Source: Alphaproteobacteria bacterium (lineage in GTDB: Bacteria; Pseudomonadota; Alphaproteobacteria; GCA-2731375). From it: 5,653 nucleotides of DNA. This document shows positions 1 to 5,630 of this stretch, piece after piece. The notes below the pieces were generated by a model, which ran no database searches, had not been told where the DNA came from, and saw nothing but the letters and a program-made list of their open reading frames with translations. The translations under genes and the position numbers were made by a program. The DNA is taken from contig JANQKO010000182.1 in NCBI GenBank assembly GCA_028281075.1, positions 1 through 5,653 of the forward strand, given 5' to 3'. The stretch's first letter is position 1; the number at the start of each line of letters is the position of its first letter.

Positions 1-13
1 TTCCGATGTTGGT

Positions 14-68
14 GAGGGCTGCGGATGGGGAACCACAGCCCTCGGCGCTCGCAGGGGGATGCAGCGCC
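14..68. other. Two abutting hairpins (possible structured RNA or terminator pair)
   Basis: The first hairpin has a perfect 8-bp stem, GAGGGCTG (14-21) with CAGCCCTC (36-43). Two more G-C pairs follow inside it after one mismatch. The second hairpin starts at the very next base: GGCGCT (44-49) pairs with AGCGCC (63-68), continued by GCA (51-53) with TGC (60-62) around a single bulged base and a GGGGGA loop. No T-run follows on either strand, so this is not a classic intrinsic terminator. I could not match it to a riboswitch consensus I know (cobalamin, TPP, glycine, SAM and SAH types were considered). It could be the end signal of a gene left of the window, a leader element, or a GC-rich coincidence. 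The strand is not determined. Confidence 0.4.
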
Positions 69-187
69 AGGGGACGCACGACCAGCGGGTTTGGGGTCAC
101 CTGCCGGCCGGCCCGGCCGGCGTCAATCGAAATGCTGGAACGACGCTGGCCGGACCGTCAGCCTAGGCCGCCGGCGCAGGGCCAACA

Positions 188-201
188 TTGACCTTGATCA
201 A
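188..201. promoter_or_regulatory. FNR/FixK-type binding site (TTGA-N6-TCAA)
   Basis: TTGACCTTGATCAA has both half-sites of the FNR/FixK/Anr consensus (TTGAT-N4-ATCAA), with one deviation in the outer five bases of the left arm. In Alphaproteobacteria this family of CRP-like regulators switches genes in response to low oxygen. The centre is 108 bases upstream of the cyclase-family start codon. There is no good -10 hexamer 30 bases downstream, as a class II site on + would need. The best weak candidate is TACCAT at 256-261, which would put the box near -73. On the - strand a weak TAGGCT (165-160) lies at about class II distance. Which gene it controls is therefore open. Confidence 0.5.
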
Positions 202-302
202 TAACCGCCGAATTTCCGCCGGGGGCGGCGCTGGTCCTCGCCAGGCCGCCCGGTCTACCATGCCGACCGCGTCGGGATCGCGGGCAGTGGAGGACATGAG
301 GC

Positions 303-1346
303 ATGCCGCAGCGCTGGAAACACCGGCCAGAGGGCTCGAACTGGGGGGACTTCGGTCCGGACGATCAGCTCGGCCGGCTGAACCTGCTGACGCCCGAAAA
401 GGTCAAGCAGGGCGTCGCCGAGGTCCGCGCCGGCCTGTCCTTCTGTCTCAGCCTGCCGTTGAATCTGCCGGGCGGGAATCTGCTCAATCCGCGGCGCTAC
501 CCGCCGGTGCTGCGGCCGACCGAGCTCGACGGCACGCCCTTCATCAACTTCCCCGCCGCCCGCATGAACGCCGCCTATCCCGACATCATCAGCGACGATG
601 CCGTGCTGTTGTGGACGCAGTATTCCAGCCAGTGGGACGCGCTGGCCCATGTCGGCCAGTATTTCGACGCCGACGGCGACGGCAAGCCGGAGGTGGTCTA
701 CTACAACGGCTATCGTGGCGGCGAGCACGTGGTCGGCCCCGTCGACTTCCATGACGGCGACCGGCCGACCGGCCGGGATTACACCGGCGTCTCGGCCCTC
801 GGTATCGAGAACATGGCGGCCAAGCCGATTCAGGGCCGCGGCGTCATGATCGACCTGCGCGCCCATTTCGGCGACGACCGCCGGCACGTCACCCATGCCG
901 ACCTCCGCGACGTGATGGACGCCGACGGCGTCGTCGTCGAACCCGGCGACATGGTCTGCTTCCACACCGGCTTCGCCGACCGCATCCTGGACATGAACGG
1001 CGCGCCGGACGCCGAGGTCCTGCACCATGCCTGCGCGGCGCTGGACGGGCGCGATCCCGAACTGCTGCGGTGGATCACCGACAGCGGTGTCGCCGCCCTG
1101 ATCGCCGACAACTATGCCGTCGAGGCGCACCCCTCGAGCCCCGGCGAGGGCGACTGCCACGCCATGCTGCCGTTGCACGAACACTGCCTGTTCAAGCTGG
1201 GCATTCCGCTGGGCGAGATCTGGCACCTGAGCGCGCTCGCCGCGTGGCTACGCTCGAACGGCCGTAACCGGTTCCTGCTGACGGCGCCGCCGCTGCGGCT
1301 TCCCGGCGCCGTCGGCTCGCCGGCGAACCCCGTCGCCACGGTCTGA
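303..1346 (+). CDS. Cyclase family protein (putative metal-dependent hydrolase)
   Basis: This is a 347-residue member of the Cyclase superfamily, which includes kynurenine formamidase KynB and isatin hydrolase; its members are mostly metal-dependent amide or ester hydrolases. Family marks are the N-terminal WGDFGPDDQLGRLNLLTPE (residues 14-32), QWDALAHVG (110-118), YYNGY (133-137), GDMVCFHTGFAD (215-226), the H292-E293-H294 segment and the C-terminal GEIWHLSALA followed by FLLTAPPLRLPG. The usual metal motif HxGTHxDxxxH reads QYSSQWDALAH here, so the first two histidines are Gln while Asp112 and His116 remain; this belongs to a longer subfamily. A DADGDGKPE loop at 122-130 follows directly. 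The start at 303 is chosen because GGAGG (289-293) lies nine bases before it. There is no signal peptide, so it is probably cytoplasmic. The gene stands alone, and the substrate cannot be told. Confidence 0.9.
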   Translation: MPQRWKHRPEGSNWGDFGPDDQLGRLNLLTPEKVKQGVAEVRAGLSFCLSLPLNLPGGNLLNPRRYPPVLRPTELDGTPFINFPAARMNAAYPDIISDDAVLLWTQYSSQWDALAHVGQYFDADGDGKPEVVYYNGYRGGEHVVGPVDFHDGDRPTGRDYTGVSALGIENMAAKPIQGRGVMIDLRAHFGDDRRHVTHADLRDVMDADGVVVEPGDMVCFHTGFADRILDMNGAPDAEVLHHACAALDGRDPELLRWITDSGVAALIADNYAVEAHPSSPGEGDCHAMLPLHEHCLFKLGIPLGEIWHLSALAAWLRSNGRNRFLLTAPPLRLPGAVGSPANPVATV

Positions 1347-1395
1347 GGGTCCGGCTCGAAACGAAACGCCTGATTGCGATTGGCTCTTCCTTTTT

Positions 1396-1481
1396 CGTCA
1401 TCACCGGGCTTGCCCCGTTGATCCAAAACGACGCCTTGGGTAGGTGCCGCCTGGATTGCCGGATCAAATCCGGCAATGACC
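1396..1481. repeat. Intergenic palindromic repeat with two hairpins
   Basis: The unit is bounded by CGTCAT (1396-1401) and ATGAC (1476-1480), which are inverted copies of each other. The left half folds as ATCACCGGG (1400-1408) against CCCGTTGAT (1414-1422) with one mismatch. The right half is a perfect 10-bp stem, ATTGCCGGAT (1455-1464) with ATCCGGCAAT (1468-1477), and a CAA loop. This is the well-known type of dispersed extragenic repeat in alphaproteobacterial genomes. Read on the - strand it gives the familiar spurious peptide 'VIAGFDPAIQ', which often appears in false gene calls. It lies 50 bases after the cyclase-family stop codon and may also end that transcript, although no T-run follows the second stem. 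Confidence 0.75.
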
Positions 1482-1734
1482 AAATGGTGAGGTCTTTCGC
1501 CAAATAGCGACATCACTGGCCACTTTTCGGGCGGACTCCGAGGATGCGGACCGGCATCGGGGCGGCCGTTAACGTTCAATTGTCAACCTTGGAAACCACT
1601 TTCACGGTTCCTTAAATACTCGGCAACCAAACTCGGTCCGCGCGACCGTCGACCGAGGTCCCCCGATACTGGCGGGCCGCGGCGGTCGGCGCAGCCGCGA
1701 CGCAAGCCGCGCCGCCTGCCGACCTGGACGTCCG
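1482..1734. other. Intergenic region upstream of the DUF2336 gene
   Basis: No gene is supported here. The stretch around 1569-1620 is noticeably richer in A and T than its surroundings and is the likeliest place for the promoter of the DUF2336 gene. One weak possibility is TTGGAA (1589-1594), an 18-base spacer and TAAATA (1613-1618). That would leave a leader of more than 100 bases. From 1625 to 1734 the sequence is GC-rich with no clear element. I do not see a strong Shine-Dalgarno just before the start at 1735. Confidence 0.4.
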
Positions 1735-2889
1735 ATGTATGTAGAACAGTCTCTCCGGCCCATCGACGACGAAGCCCGTCGGCTGTTCGAGCTCGCGCGG
1801 GAAAAGACCAAGACGGGCCGCGCGTCGCTCTATGACGCGATCAGCGACCTGTTCGAGCGGCGCGGCGAAGAGCTGGACGAACGCGAACGCGAGCTGATGC
1901 TGGAGATCCTGCGGCAGTTGAGCCGCGAGGTCGAGATGTCGGTCCGCAAGAAGCTCGCGTCCCGGCTGGCCAAGCGCATCGACGCGCCCTACGACCTGAT
2001 GGTGATGCTGGCGAACGACCGGATCGAGGTCGCCCACGACATCCTGGTCGAAAGCACGGTCATCCGCGACGCCGAGCTGATCGAGGTTATCCGCCACCGG
2101 ACCTCGCAGCACCAGCTCGCCGTGGCCGTGCGCAAGGATATCAGCGAGGACGTCAGCGGCGCGCTGGTCGACAACGGCAGCGAAGACGTCATCGTCACGT
2201 TGCTGAACAATCCCGACGCCCAGATTTCCACCACGGTCATGGAGCACCTGGTCGAGGAATCGCGCCGCGTCGACCGCTACCAGAATCCGCTGGTCAAGCG
2301 CCAGGACCTGCCCAACCGCCTGGCGGCGAAGATGTGCAACTGGGTATCCGCGGCCCTGCGCATGCACATTATCGAGAATTTCGATATCGACGTTCACGAC
2401 CTCGATGACGAGATCGCCCAGGCCGTCGGCGAGATCACCAAGAGCGACCGCCGGCGGCCGGCGGACGAGGACGCCGTCGACACGGCCGCCCAGAAGCTCA
2501 TCGACAAGCTCTATGACGCCGGTGAGCTGAGCCCCAGATTTGCCGTCAAATCGCTCAGCCAGGGCCAGATCACGCTGTTCGAGCTGTCGATCGCCAAGCT
2601 GACCGGGCTGCGCATCCGGCTGACCCGGCGCATCATCTACGAGCCGGGCGGCGAGGGCCTGGCGGTGGCCTGCCGCGCCATCGGCGTCGACCGGGCGGTG
2701 TTCGTGTCGATGTACCGCCTGAGTCGCAAATCCCGCCCGAAGCTGGAAGATCCGACCGACGCCGATATCCGGCGCCTGGTCGAGTTCTATGACCGGGTCA
2801 GCGCCGACGACGCCCAGCTATTGCTACGTAAATGGCTGCGCAATCCGGACTATGTCGCCGCCGTGCGCGACCTGTTCGAAGAACACTAA
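1735..2889 (+). CDS. DUF2336 domain-containing protein
   Basis: This 384-residue protein matches the DUF2336 family, which is widespread in Alphaproteobacteria and has no established biochemical role. It looks soluble and nearly all helical, with no signal peptide, membrane segment or catalytic motif. Residues about 60-170 show repeating HEAT-like helix pairs, seen in the series LASRLAKRIDAPYDLMVMLA, the segment near DISEDVSGALVDNGSEDVI, and LLNNPDAQIS. The segment QDLPNRLAAKMCNWVSAALR (190-209) is a recognisable family signature. A charged linker around 236-248 (KSDRRRPADEDAV) separates it from a second helical part (250-384). The start at 1735 lacks a strong ribosome site (only GGA nearby), but the protein begins naturally there. 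A scaffold or protein-binding role is only an inference from the fold type. The gene appears to be alone, 182 bases before moaA on the same strand. Confidence 0.92.
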   Translation: MYVEQSLRPIDDEARRLFELAREKTKTGRASLYDAISDLFERRGEELDERERELMLEILRQLSREVEMSVRKKLASRLAKRIDAPYDLMVMLANDRIEVAHDILVESTVIRDAELIEVIRHRTSQHQLAVAVRKDISEDVSGALVDNGSEDVIVTLLNNPDAQISTTVMEHLVEESRRVDRYQNPLVKRQDLPNRLAAKMCNWVSAALRMHIIENFDIDVHDLDDEIAQAVGEITKSDRRRPADEDAVDTAAQKLIDKLYDAGELSPRFAVKSLSQGQITLFELSIAKLTGLRIRLTRRIIYEPGGEGLAVACRAIGVDRAVFVSMYRLSRKSRPKLEDPTDADIRRLVEFYDRVSADDAQLLLRKWLRNPDYVAAVRDLFEEH

Positions 2890-2895
2890 CCGCCC

Positions 2896-2903
2896 TTAAC
2901 CAT
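2896..2903 (+). promoter_or_regulatory. CtrA-like half site TTAACCAT
   Basis: The octamer TTAACCAT, seven bases after the DUF2336 stop codon, equals the short CtrA-associated motif described in Caulobacter. CtrA is the cell-cycle response regulator of Alphaproteobacteria. The partner TTAA seven bases away, as in the full site, is absent. It lies 168 bases before moaA. A single octamer may occur by chance. Confidence 0.2.
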
Positions 2904-2977
2904 GGGATTCGGCGGCCTGGCGCCGAGCCTGCAATATCCCTTCACCCGTTAGGGGCGAAATCCCGTTCCCGCATCGC

Positions 2978-3032
2978 TATATTGGCCGGGAGGCCGATTG
3001 CGAATAAGGTCGCTGAAAATACGGGATATGAT
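2978..3032 (+). promoter_or_regulatory. Possible -10 elements of moaA
   Basis: Two -10-like hexamers stand out in the otherwise GC-rich leader of moaA: TATATT (2978-2983) and TATGAT (3027-3032, five of six consensus bases). Neither has a good -35 at 16-18 bases; TTGCGA (2998-3003) is too far from TATGAT at 23 bases. If TATGAT is used, the mRNA would start about 30 bases before the start codon and include the palindrome at 3033-3051. Confidence 0.3.
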
Positions 3033-3051
3033 CCGCGGCGGTCGACCGCGG
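3033..3051. other. Palindrome in the moaA leader
   Basis: CCGCGG (3033-3038) and CCGCGG (3046-3051) can pair across seven bases. Overlapping them is a perfect 12-base palindrome, GCGGTCGACCGC (3038-3049). It ends seven bases before the moaA Shine-Dalgarno (GGTGAT, 3058-3063). It could be an operator or an RNA hairpin near the ribosome site, or mere GC-rich chance. It is too small to be the molybdenum-cofactor RNA motif. Confidence 0.3.
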
Positions 3052-3071
3052 ACACGGGGTGATACAGGCCA

Positions 3072-4058
3072 ATGATCGATCCGTTCGGGCGTCACATCTC
3101 CTATCTGCGCGTGTCCGTCACGGACCGCTGCGACTTCCGCTGCGTCTACTGCATGGCGGAGGACATGACATTCCTGCCGAAGAAGGACGTCCTCAGCCTC
3201 GAGGAGCTGGACCGGCTGTGCAGCGCCTTCGTCGCCAAGGGCGTGCGCAAGCTCAGGCTGACCGGCGGCGAGCCGCTGGTGCGGCGGGACATCATGTGGC
3301 TGTTCCGCCAGCTCGGGCGGCACCTGGGATCGGGAGCGCTCGACGAGTTGACGCTCACCACGAACGGCAGCCAGCTCTCGCGGTTCGCCGGCGAACTGCA
3401 CGATTGCGGCGTGCGCCGGGTGAACGTCTCGCTCGACACGCTCGACCCGGACAAGTTCCTGGCCATCACCCGCTGGGGCAAGCTCGACAAGGTCATGGCC
3501 GGCATCCGGGCGGCCCGGGCGGCCGGCCTGGCGGTGAAGATCAACGCCGTCGCGCTCAAGGGCGTGAACGAGCACGAGATCGACGACATGATCCGCTGGT
3601 GCGGCGACGAGGGTCTCGACCTGACGCTGATCGAGACCATGCCCATGGGCGATATCGACGGCGACCGCACGGACCAGTATCTGCCGCTGTCGCTGGTGCG
3701 CAGCCGCCTGATGGAACACTGGATGCTCGACGACATCGACTACCAGACCGGCGGGCCCGCGCGCTATGTCCGCGTGCGGGAGACCGGGCGTCGGCTCGGC
3801 TTCATCACGCCGATGACCCACAATTTCTGCGAGTCCTGCAACCGCGTGCGCCTGACCTGCACCGGCACGCTCTATATGTGCCTCGGGCAGGACGATGCCG
3901 CCGACCTGCGGGCGCCGCTGCGGACCGGCGATGACGGCGTGCTGGCCGACGCGATCGACGAGGCCATATCGCGCAAGCCCAAGGGCCACGATTTCATCAT
4001 CGACCGCCGGCGCAACCGCCCCGCCGTGGCCCGTCACATGAGCGTCACCGGCGGCTGA
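3072..4058 (+). CDS. moaA: GTP 3',8-cyclase MoaA
   Basis: MoaA is a cytoplasmic radical SAM enzyme that turns GTP into 3',8-cyclo-7,8-dihydro-GTP, which MoaC then converts to cyclic pyranopterin monophosphate. This is the first step of molybdenum cofactor synthesis. The N-terminal [4Fe-4S] cluster motif CxxxCxYC is Cys20, Cys24 and Cys27 (RCDFRCVYC). GGEP at 65-68 and TTNGS at 96-100 belong to the SAM-binding core. The second, GTP-binding cluster is held by Cys253, Cys256 and Cys270 (NFCESCNRVRLTCTGTLYMC). The chain ends in the Gly-Gly tail (327-328) needed for activity in the family. At 328 residues it is full length. The ATG at 3072 has GGTGAT eight bases before it, a perfect anti-SD match. 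No other moa genes are in view, so the pathway must be completed elsewhere. It converges on the exported-protein gene with a 7-base gap. Confidence 0.98.
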   Translation: MIDPFGRHISYLRVSVTDRCDFRCVYCMAEDMTFLPKKDVLSLEELDRLCSAFVAKGVRKLRLTGGEPLVRRDIMWLFRQLGRHLGSGALDELTLTTNGSQLSRFAGELHDCGVRRVNVSLDTLDPDKFLAITRWGKLDKVMAGIRAARAAGLAVKINAVALKGVNEHEIDDMIRWCGDEGLDLTLIETMPMGDIDGDRTDQYLPLSLVRSRLMEHWMLDDIDYQTGGPARYVRVRETGRRLGFITPMTHNFCESCNRVRLTCTGTLYMCLGQDDAADLRAPLRTGDDGVLADAIDEAISRKPKGHDFIIDRRRNRPAVARHMSVTGG

Positions 4059-4065
4059 CGTACGG

Positions 4066-4557
4066 TCATTCGAGATTGATGCGGTGCGCGTAGCCGTCGC
4101 CGTCGGTGACGGTGATCTGCGCGAAGCCGAGCATCTTGGCGAGATCGAAGAAGGTAAAGAAGTCCTCGACCGCGAGGTTCCGGAACAGGGTCGTGGTGCG
4201 CGCCTGCGCCGTTAGCTGCGCCAGCACGCCGCGGGCCCGGAACAGCGTCGCGAAGCTGTCATCATGCAGGCCAATGATGATCAGCTTCTCGGCCGCCGCG
4301 CCCTTGGCGAACAGCGCGTAGCGGGGCGGATAGTCCCGCCCCATCTGCTCGGCCGTGTGCGCGCTGACGAAGCCGAGGCGGACTTCCCGGTCGGCGTCTG
4401 GCATCGTCTGCGCGCGGGCGCGATAGGTCTCTTCCGACATGATGTCGGGATAGTAATAGCCGGCATGCCGGTCCTCGGCGATGGCGGCGGCCGGCCAGAT
4501 CGCGGCGATCAGCAGCGCGGTGCCGGCTGCCCGGCGCAGAAGCTTGCTAGCGGTCAT
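4066..4557 (-). CDS. Small exported protein of unknown function, next to moaA
   Basis: This 163-residue protein has a clear Sec signal peptide: KLLRR, then a hydrophobic stretch (residues about 10-22) and a predicted cut after AIA27. A longer reading to an ATG at 4590 exists. I prefer 4557 because GAGGG lies eight bases before it and the shorter form gives a normal signal peptide. The mature part starts EDRHAGYYYP, then has a segment with FAKGAAAEKLIIIGL (83-97), ARTTTLFRNLAVEDFFTFFDL (from 119; about 20 residues) and a C-terminal ITVTDGDGYAHRINLE. No cysteines or catalytic motif are evident; it is probably periplasmic. I recall similar proteins being auto-named 'molybdopterin-guanine dinucleotide biosynthesis protein A', but the MobA nucleotide-binding motif (LAGGxSxRMG) is absent, so that name would rest on position only. 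Function unknown. Confidence 0.85.
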   Translation of the reverse strand: MTASKLLRRAAGTALLIAAIWPAAAIAEDRHAGYYYPDIMSEETYRARAQTMPDADREVRLGFVSAHTAEQMGRDYPPRYALFAKGAAAEKLIIIGLHDDSFATLFRARGVLAQLTAQARTTTLFRNLAVEDFFTFFDLAKMLGFAQITVTDGDGYAHRINLE

Positions 4558-4588
4558 GTGACATACCCTCGGCGACGCGTGAACGGCC

Positions 4589-4594
4589 ATTATG
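4589..4594 (-). promoter_or_regulatory. Possible -10 of the exported-protein gene
   Basis: On the - strand the hexamer CATAAT matches five of six -10 bases and would start transcription about 25 bases before the ATG at 4557. No convincing -35 is present at 16-18 bases. It sits inside a 13-base palindrome GGCCAT-T-ATGGCC (4585-4597). Because it overlaps the alternative ATG at 4590, it favours the shorter protein. Confidence 0.35.
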
Positions 4595-4616
4595 GCCGCG
4601 CCCGGGCCCGGACGCC

Positions 4617-4634
4617 ATGCCGGCCTGACGGCAT
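4617..4634. promoter_or_regulatory. Inverted repeat over the nadK -35 (possible operator)
   Basis: ATGCCG (4617-4622) and CGGCAT (4629-4634) are perfect inverted copies separated by six bases. The right arm overlaps the proposed nadK -35 hexamer, a place where a bound protein could block polymerase. No known regulator is recognised, and short GC-rich inverted repeats are common in such DNA. Confidence 0.25.
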
Positions 4635-4653
4635 CGGCCGGGTTCGCTATACT
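4625..4653 (+). promoter_or_regulatory. Sigma-70-type promoter of nadK
   Basis: CTGACG (4625-4630, four of six consensus bases with the TGAC core), a 17-base spacer and TATACT (4648-4653, five of six) form the best promoter in the window. Transcription would begin near 4660, giving a leader of about 38 bases before the GTG start at 4698. It lies in the 140-base region shared with the divergent exported-protein gene. Confidence 0.6.
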
Positions 4654-4697
4654 GCGCCGGCGGCGGCGCTGTCGTTGCTTCTTCTTGGGGGAACCGG

Positions 4698-5468
4698 GTG
4701 TCCGAACAACGCAAGATCGCCTTCGTCGCCAGCGGTTCGCCGCAATCCGACGAAGCCCTTGAAAGCCTGCGCAACCGCTATCCGCACGTGGCGCCGGAAG
4801 ATGCCGACGTCATCGTCGCGCTGGGCGGCGACGGCTTCATGCTGAAGACCCTGCACGAGTTCATGACGCTGAAGAAACCGATCTACGGCATGAACCGCGG
4901 CACCATCGGCTTCCTCATGAACAAGTTCCGCATCGGCGGCCTGGTGGAACGGCTGAACGACGCCAAGCCCACGGTGCTGCACCCCCTGCGCATGGCGGTC
5001 GAGGACAAGGAAGGCCGGCATCACGAGGCGCTGGCGATCAACGAGGTCTCGGTGTTCCGCGAGACGCGCCAGGCGGCCAAGATCGAGATCTCCATCGACG
5101 GCACGGTCAGGATGCCCGAGCTGATCTGCGACGGCGTGCTGGTGGCGACGCCGGCCGGCAGCTCGGCCTACAACCTGTCGGCGCACGGACCGATCATCCC
5201 GCTCGACGCCGGCACGCTGGCGCTCACACCGATCAGCGCCTTCCGGCCGCGGCGCTGGCGCGGCGCCCTGCTGCCGCGCAGCGCCAGGGTTCATTTCGAG
5301 ATCCTGGAGGGCCGCAAACGGCCGGTCAGCGCCGTCGCCGACAATACCGAGTTCCGGGACGTGATGTCAGTTAGCGTCGAGGAAGACGCCTCGATCGATC
5401 TGTTCATGCTGTTCGACGCCGAGCACAGCCTGGAAGAGCGAATCCTGAACGAGCAGTTCGTGCCGTAG
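4698..5468 (+). CDS. nadK: NAD kinase
   Basis: NAD kinase phosphorylates NAD at the 2' hydroxyl of the adenosine ribose with ATP (or polyphosphate in some relatives) to give NADP in the cytoplasm, the sole route to NADP in most bacteria. Family marks are clear: the GGDG nucleotide motif at 43-46 (VALGGDGFMLKTLHEF), NRGTIGFLMN (66-75), the NE pair at 115-116 (INEVSVFR), and DGVLVATPAGSSAYNLSAHG at 145-164. The 256-residue length fits the compact alphaproteobacterial type, shorter than the roughly 290-residue E. coli enzyme. Translation starts at a GTG; a G-run (4687-4691) six bases before it serves as the Shine-Dalgarno, and the protein begins directly with the family's N-terminal strand (KIAFVAS). 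All key motifs are intact. It is transcribed away from the exported-protein gene, under the promoter at 4625-4653. Confidence 0.97.
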   Translation: MSEQRKIAFVASGSPQSDEALESLRNRYPHVAPEDADVIVALGGDGFMLKTLHEFMTLKKPIYGMNRGTIGFLMNKFRIGGLVERLNDAKPTVLHPLRMAVEDKEGRHHEALAINEVSVFRETRQAAKIEISIDGTVRMPELICDGVLVATPAGSSAYNLSAHGPIIPLDAGTLALTPISAFRPRRWRGALLPRSARVHFEILEGRKRPVSAVADNTEFRDVMSVSVEEDASIDLFMLFDAEHSLEERILNEQFVP

Positions 5469-5518
5469 CGCTTTGACCACCGCCGCCATGAACCGATATC
5501 GCATCCGTCGAGACGCTC

Positions 5519-5566
5519 CTCAGGATAAGGGAAAACATTGATATCAAACGACAACCTCATCCTGAG
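5519..5566. repeat. Decayed palindromic repeat after nadK
   Basis: CTCAGGATAAGG (5519-5530) and CCTCATCCTGAG (5555-5566) are inverted copies matching at 11 of 12 positions, separated by 24 bases. Together with GTCGAGACGCT just before, they resemble the 'CTCATCCTGAGGAGC...GTCTCGAAGGATG' class of dispersed extragenic repeats known from rhizobia and related bacteria, here degraded. It may also help end the nadK transcript, though no T-run follows. Confidence 0.55.
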
Positions 5567-5602
5567 AGCCTGTGAAAGAATCGCACCGAAGCTACCCAGG
5601 TT

Positions 5603-5630
5603 GTCATCCTGGCGAAGGCCAGGATCCACG
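5603..5630. repeat. Second short palindromic repeat near the right edge
   Basis: ATCCTGGC (5606-5613) pairs perfectly with GCCAGGAT (5618-5625) around a GAAG loop, framed by GTC before and CCACG after. This is the GTCATCCT...AGGATCCACG form of alphaproteobacterial extragenic repeat. On the - strand it yields the familiar spurious peptide MDPGLRQDD. A T-rich stretch (5631-5642) follows the stem on the + strand, so the hairpin could work as an intrinsic terminator for nadK. A further small hairpin, TGTTG-TTTTT-CAACA, lies at 5633-5647. Confidence 0.55.

Larger units (their letters stand above)
1..302. other. Left-edge intergenic region without a supported gene
   Basis: No reading frame here has a credible start, ribosome site and protein-like composition. 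A + frame starting at base 6 would encode a 61-residue Arg/Pro/Ala-rich peptide typical of chance translation of GC-rich DNA. A - frame is open from about 157 to the left edge, with a GTG at 100 but no Shine-Dalgarno before it, so a divergent gene start cannot be excluded. The region contains the twin hairpins at 14-68, an imperfect GC palindrome at 103-121 built only of G and C, and the FNR/FixK-type box at 188-201. It is probably the promoter region of the cyclase-family gene that starts at 303. Confidence 0.55.

Noticed and set aside
1..157. - strand frame open to the left edge with a GTG at 100, possibly the start of a divergent gene
   Set aside because: No ribosome site before the GTG and no recognisable sequence in about 33 residues; too short to support.
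6..191. 61-residue + strand reading frame at the left edge
   Set aside because: Arg/Pro/Ala-rich composition typical of chance frames, no Shine-Dalgarno and no recognisable motif; it also runs through the twin hairpins.
255..1226. 323-residue - strand reading frame opposite the cyclase gene
   Set aside because: Antisense shadow of a gene with clear family motifs; its composition (many His, Val, Ala, Asp, Gln) is typical of the mirror frame of GC-rich coding DNA.
1112..1579. - strand frame containing VIAGFDPAIQ
   Set aside because: The peptide comes from the intergenic palindromic repeat and is a well-known false call in these genomes.
2909..2926. Terminator after the DUF2336 gene (TCGGCG/CGCCGA stem)
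   Set aside because: Only a 6-bp stem with no following T-run; expected by chance in such GC-rich sequence.
2902..2952. 16-codon frame (MGFGGLAPSLQYPFTR) before moaA, possibly a leader peptide
   Set aside because: No Shine-Dalgarno before it, no run of regulatory codons and no attenuator structure after it.
2890..3071. Molybdenum-cofactor riboswitch upstream of moaA
   Set aside because: The leader shows only one short palindrome and lacks the multi-stem architecture of that RNA motif.
2949..4037. 362-residue - strand reading frame opposite moaA
   Set aside because: moaA is certain on +, and this frame mirrors its codons without any family motif.
5291..5629. - strand frame beginning MDPGLRQDD
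   Set aside because: Starts in an extragenic repeat and runs antisense into nadK; a repeat-derived false frame.
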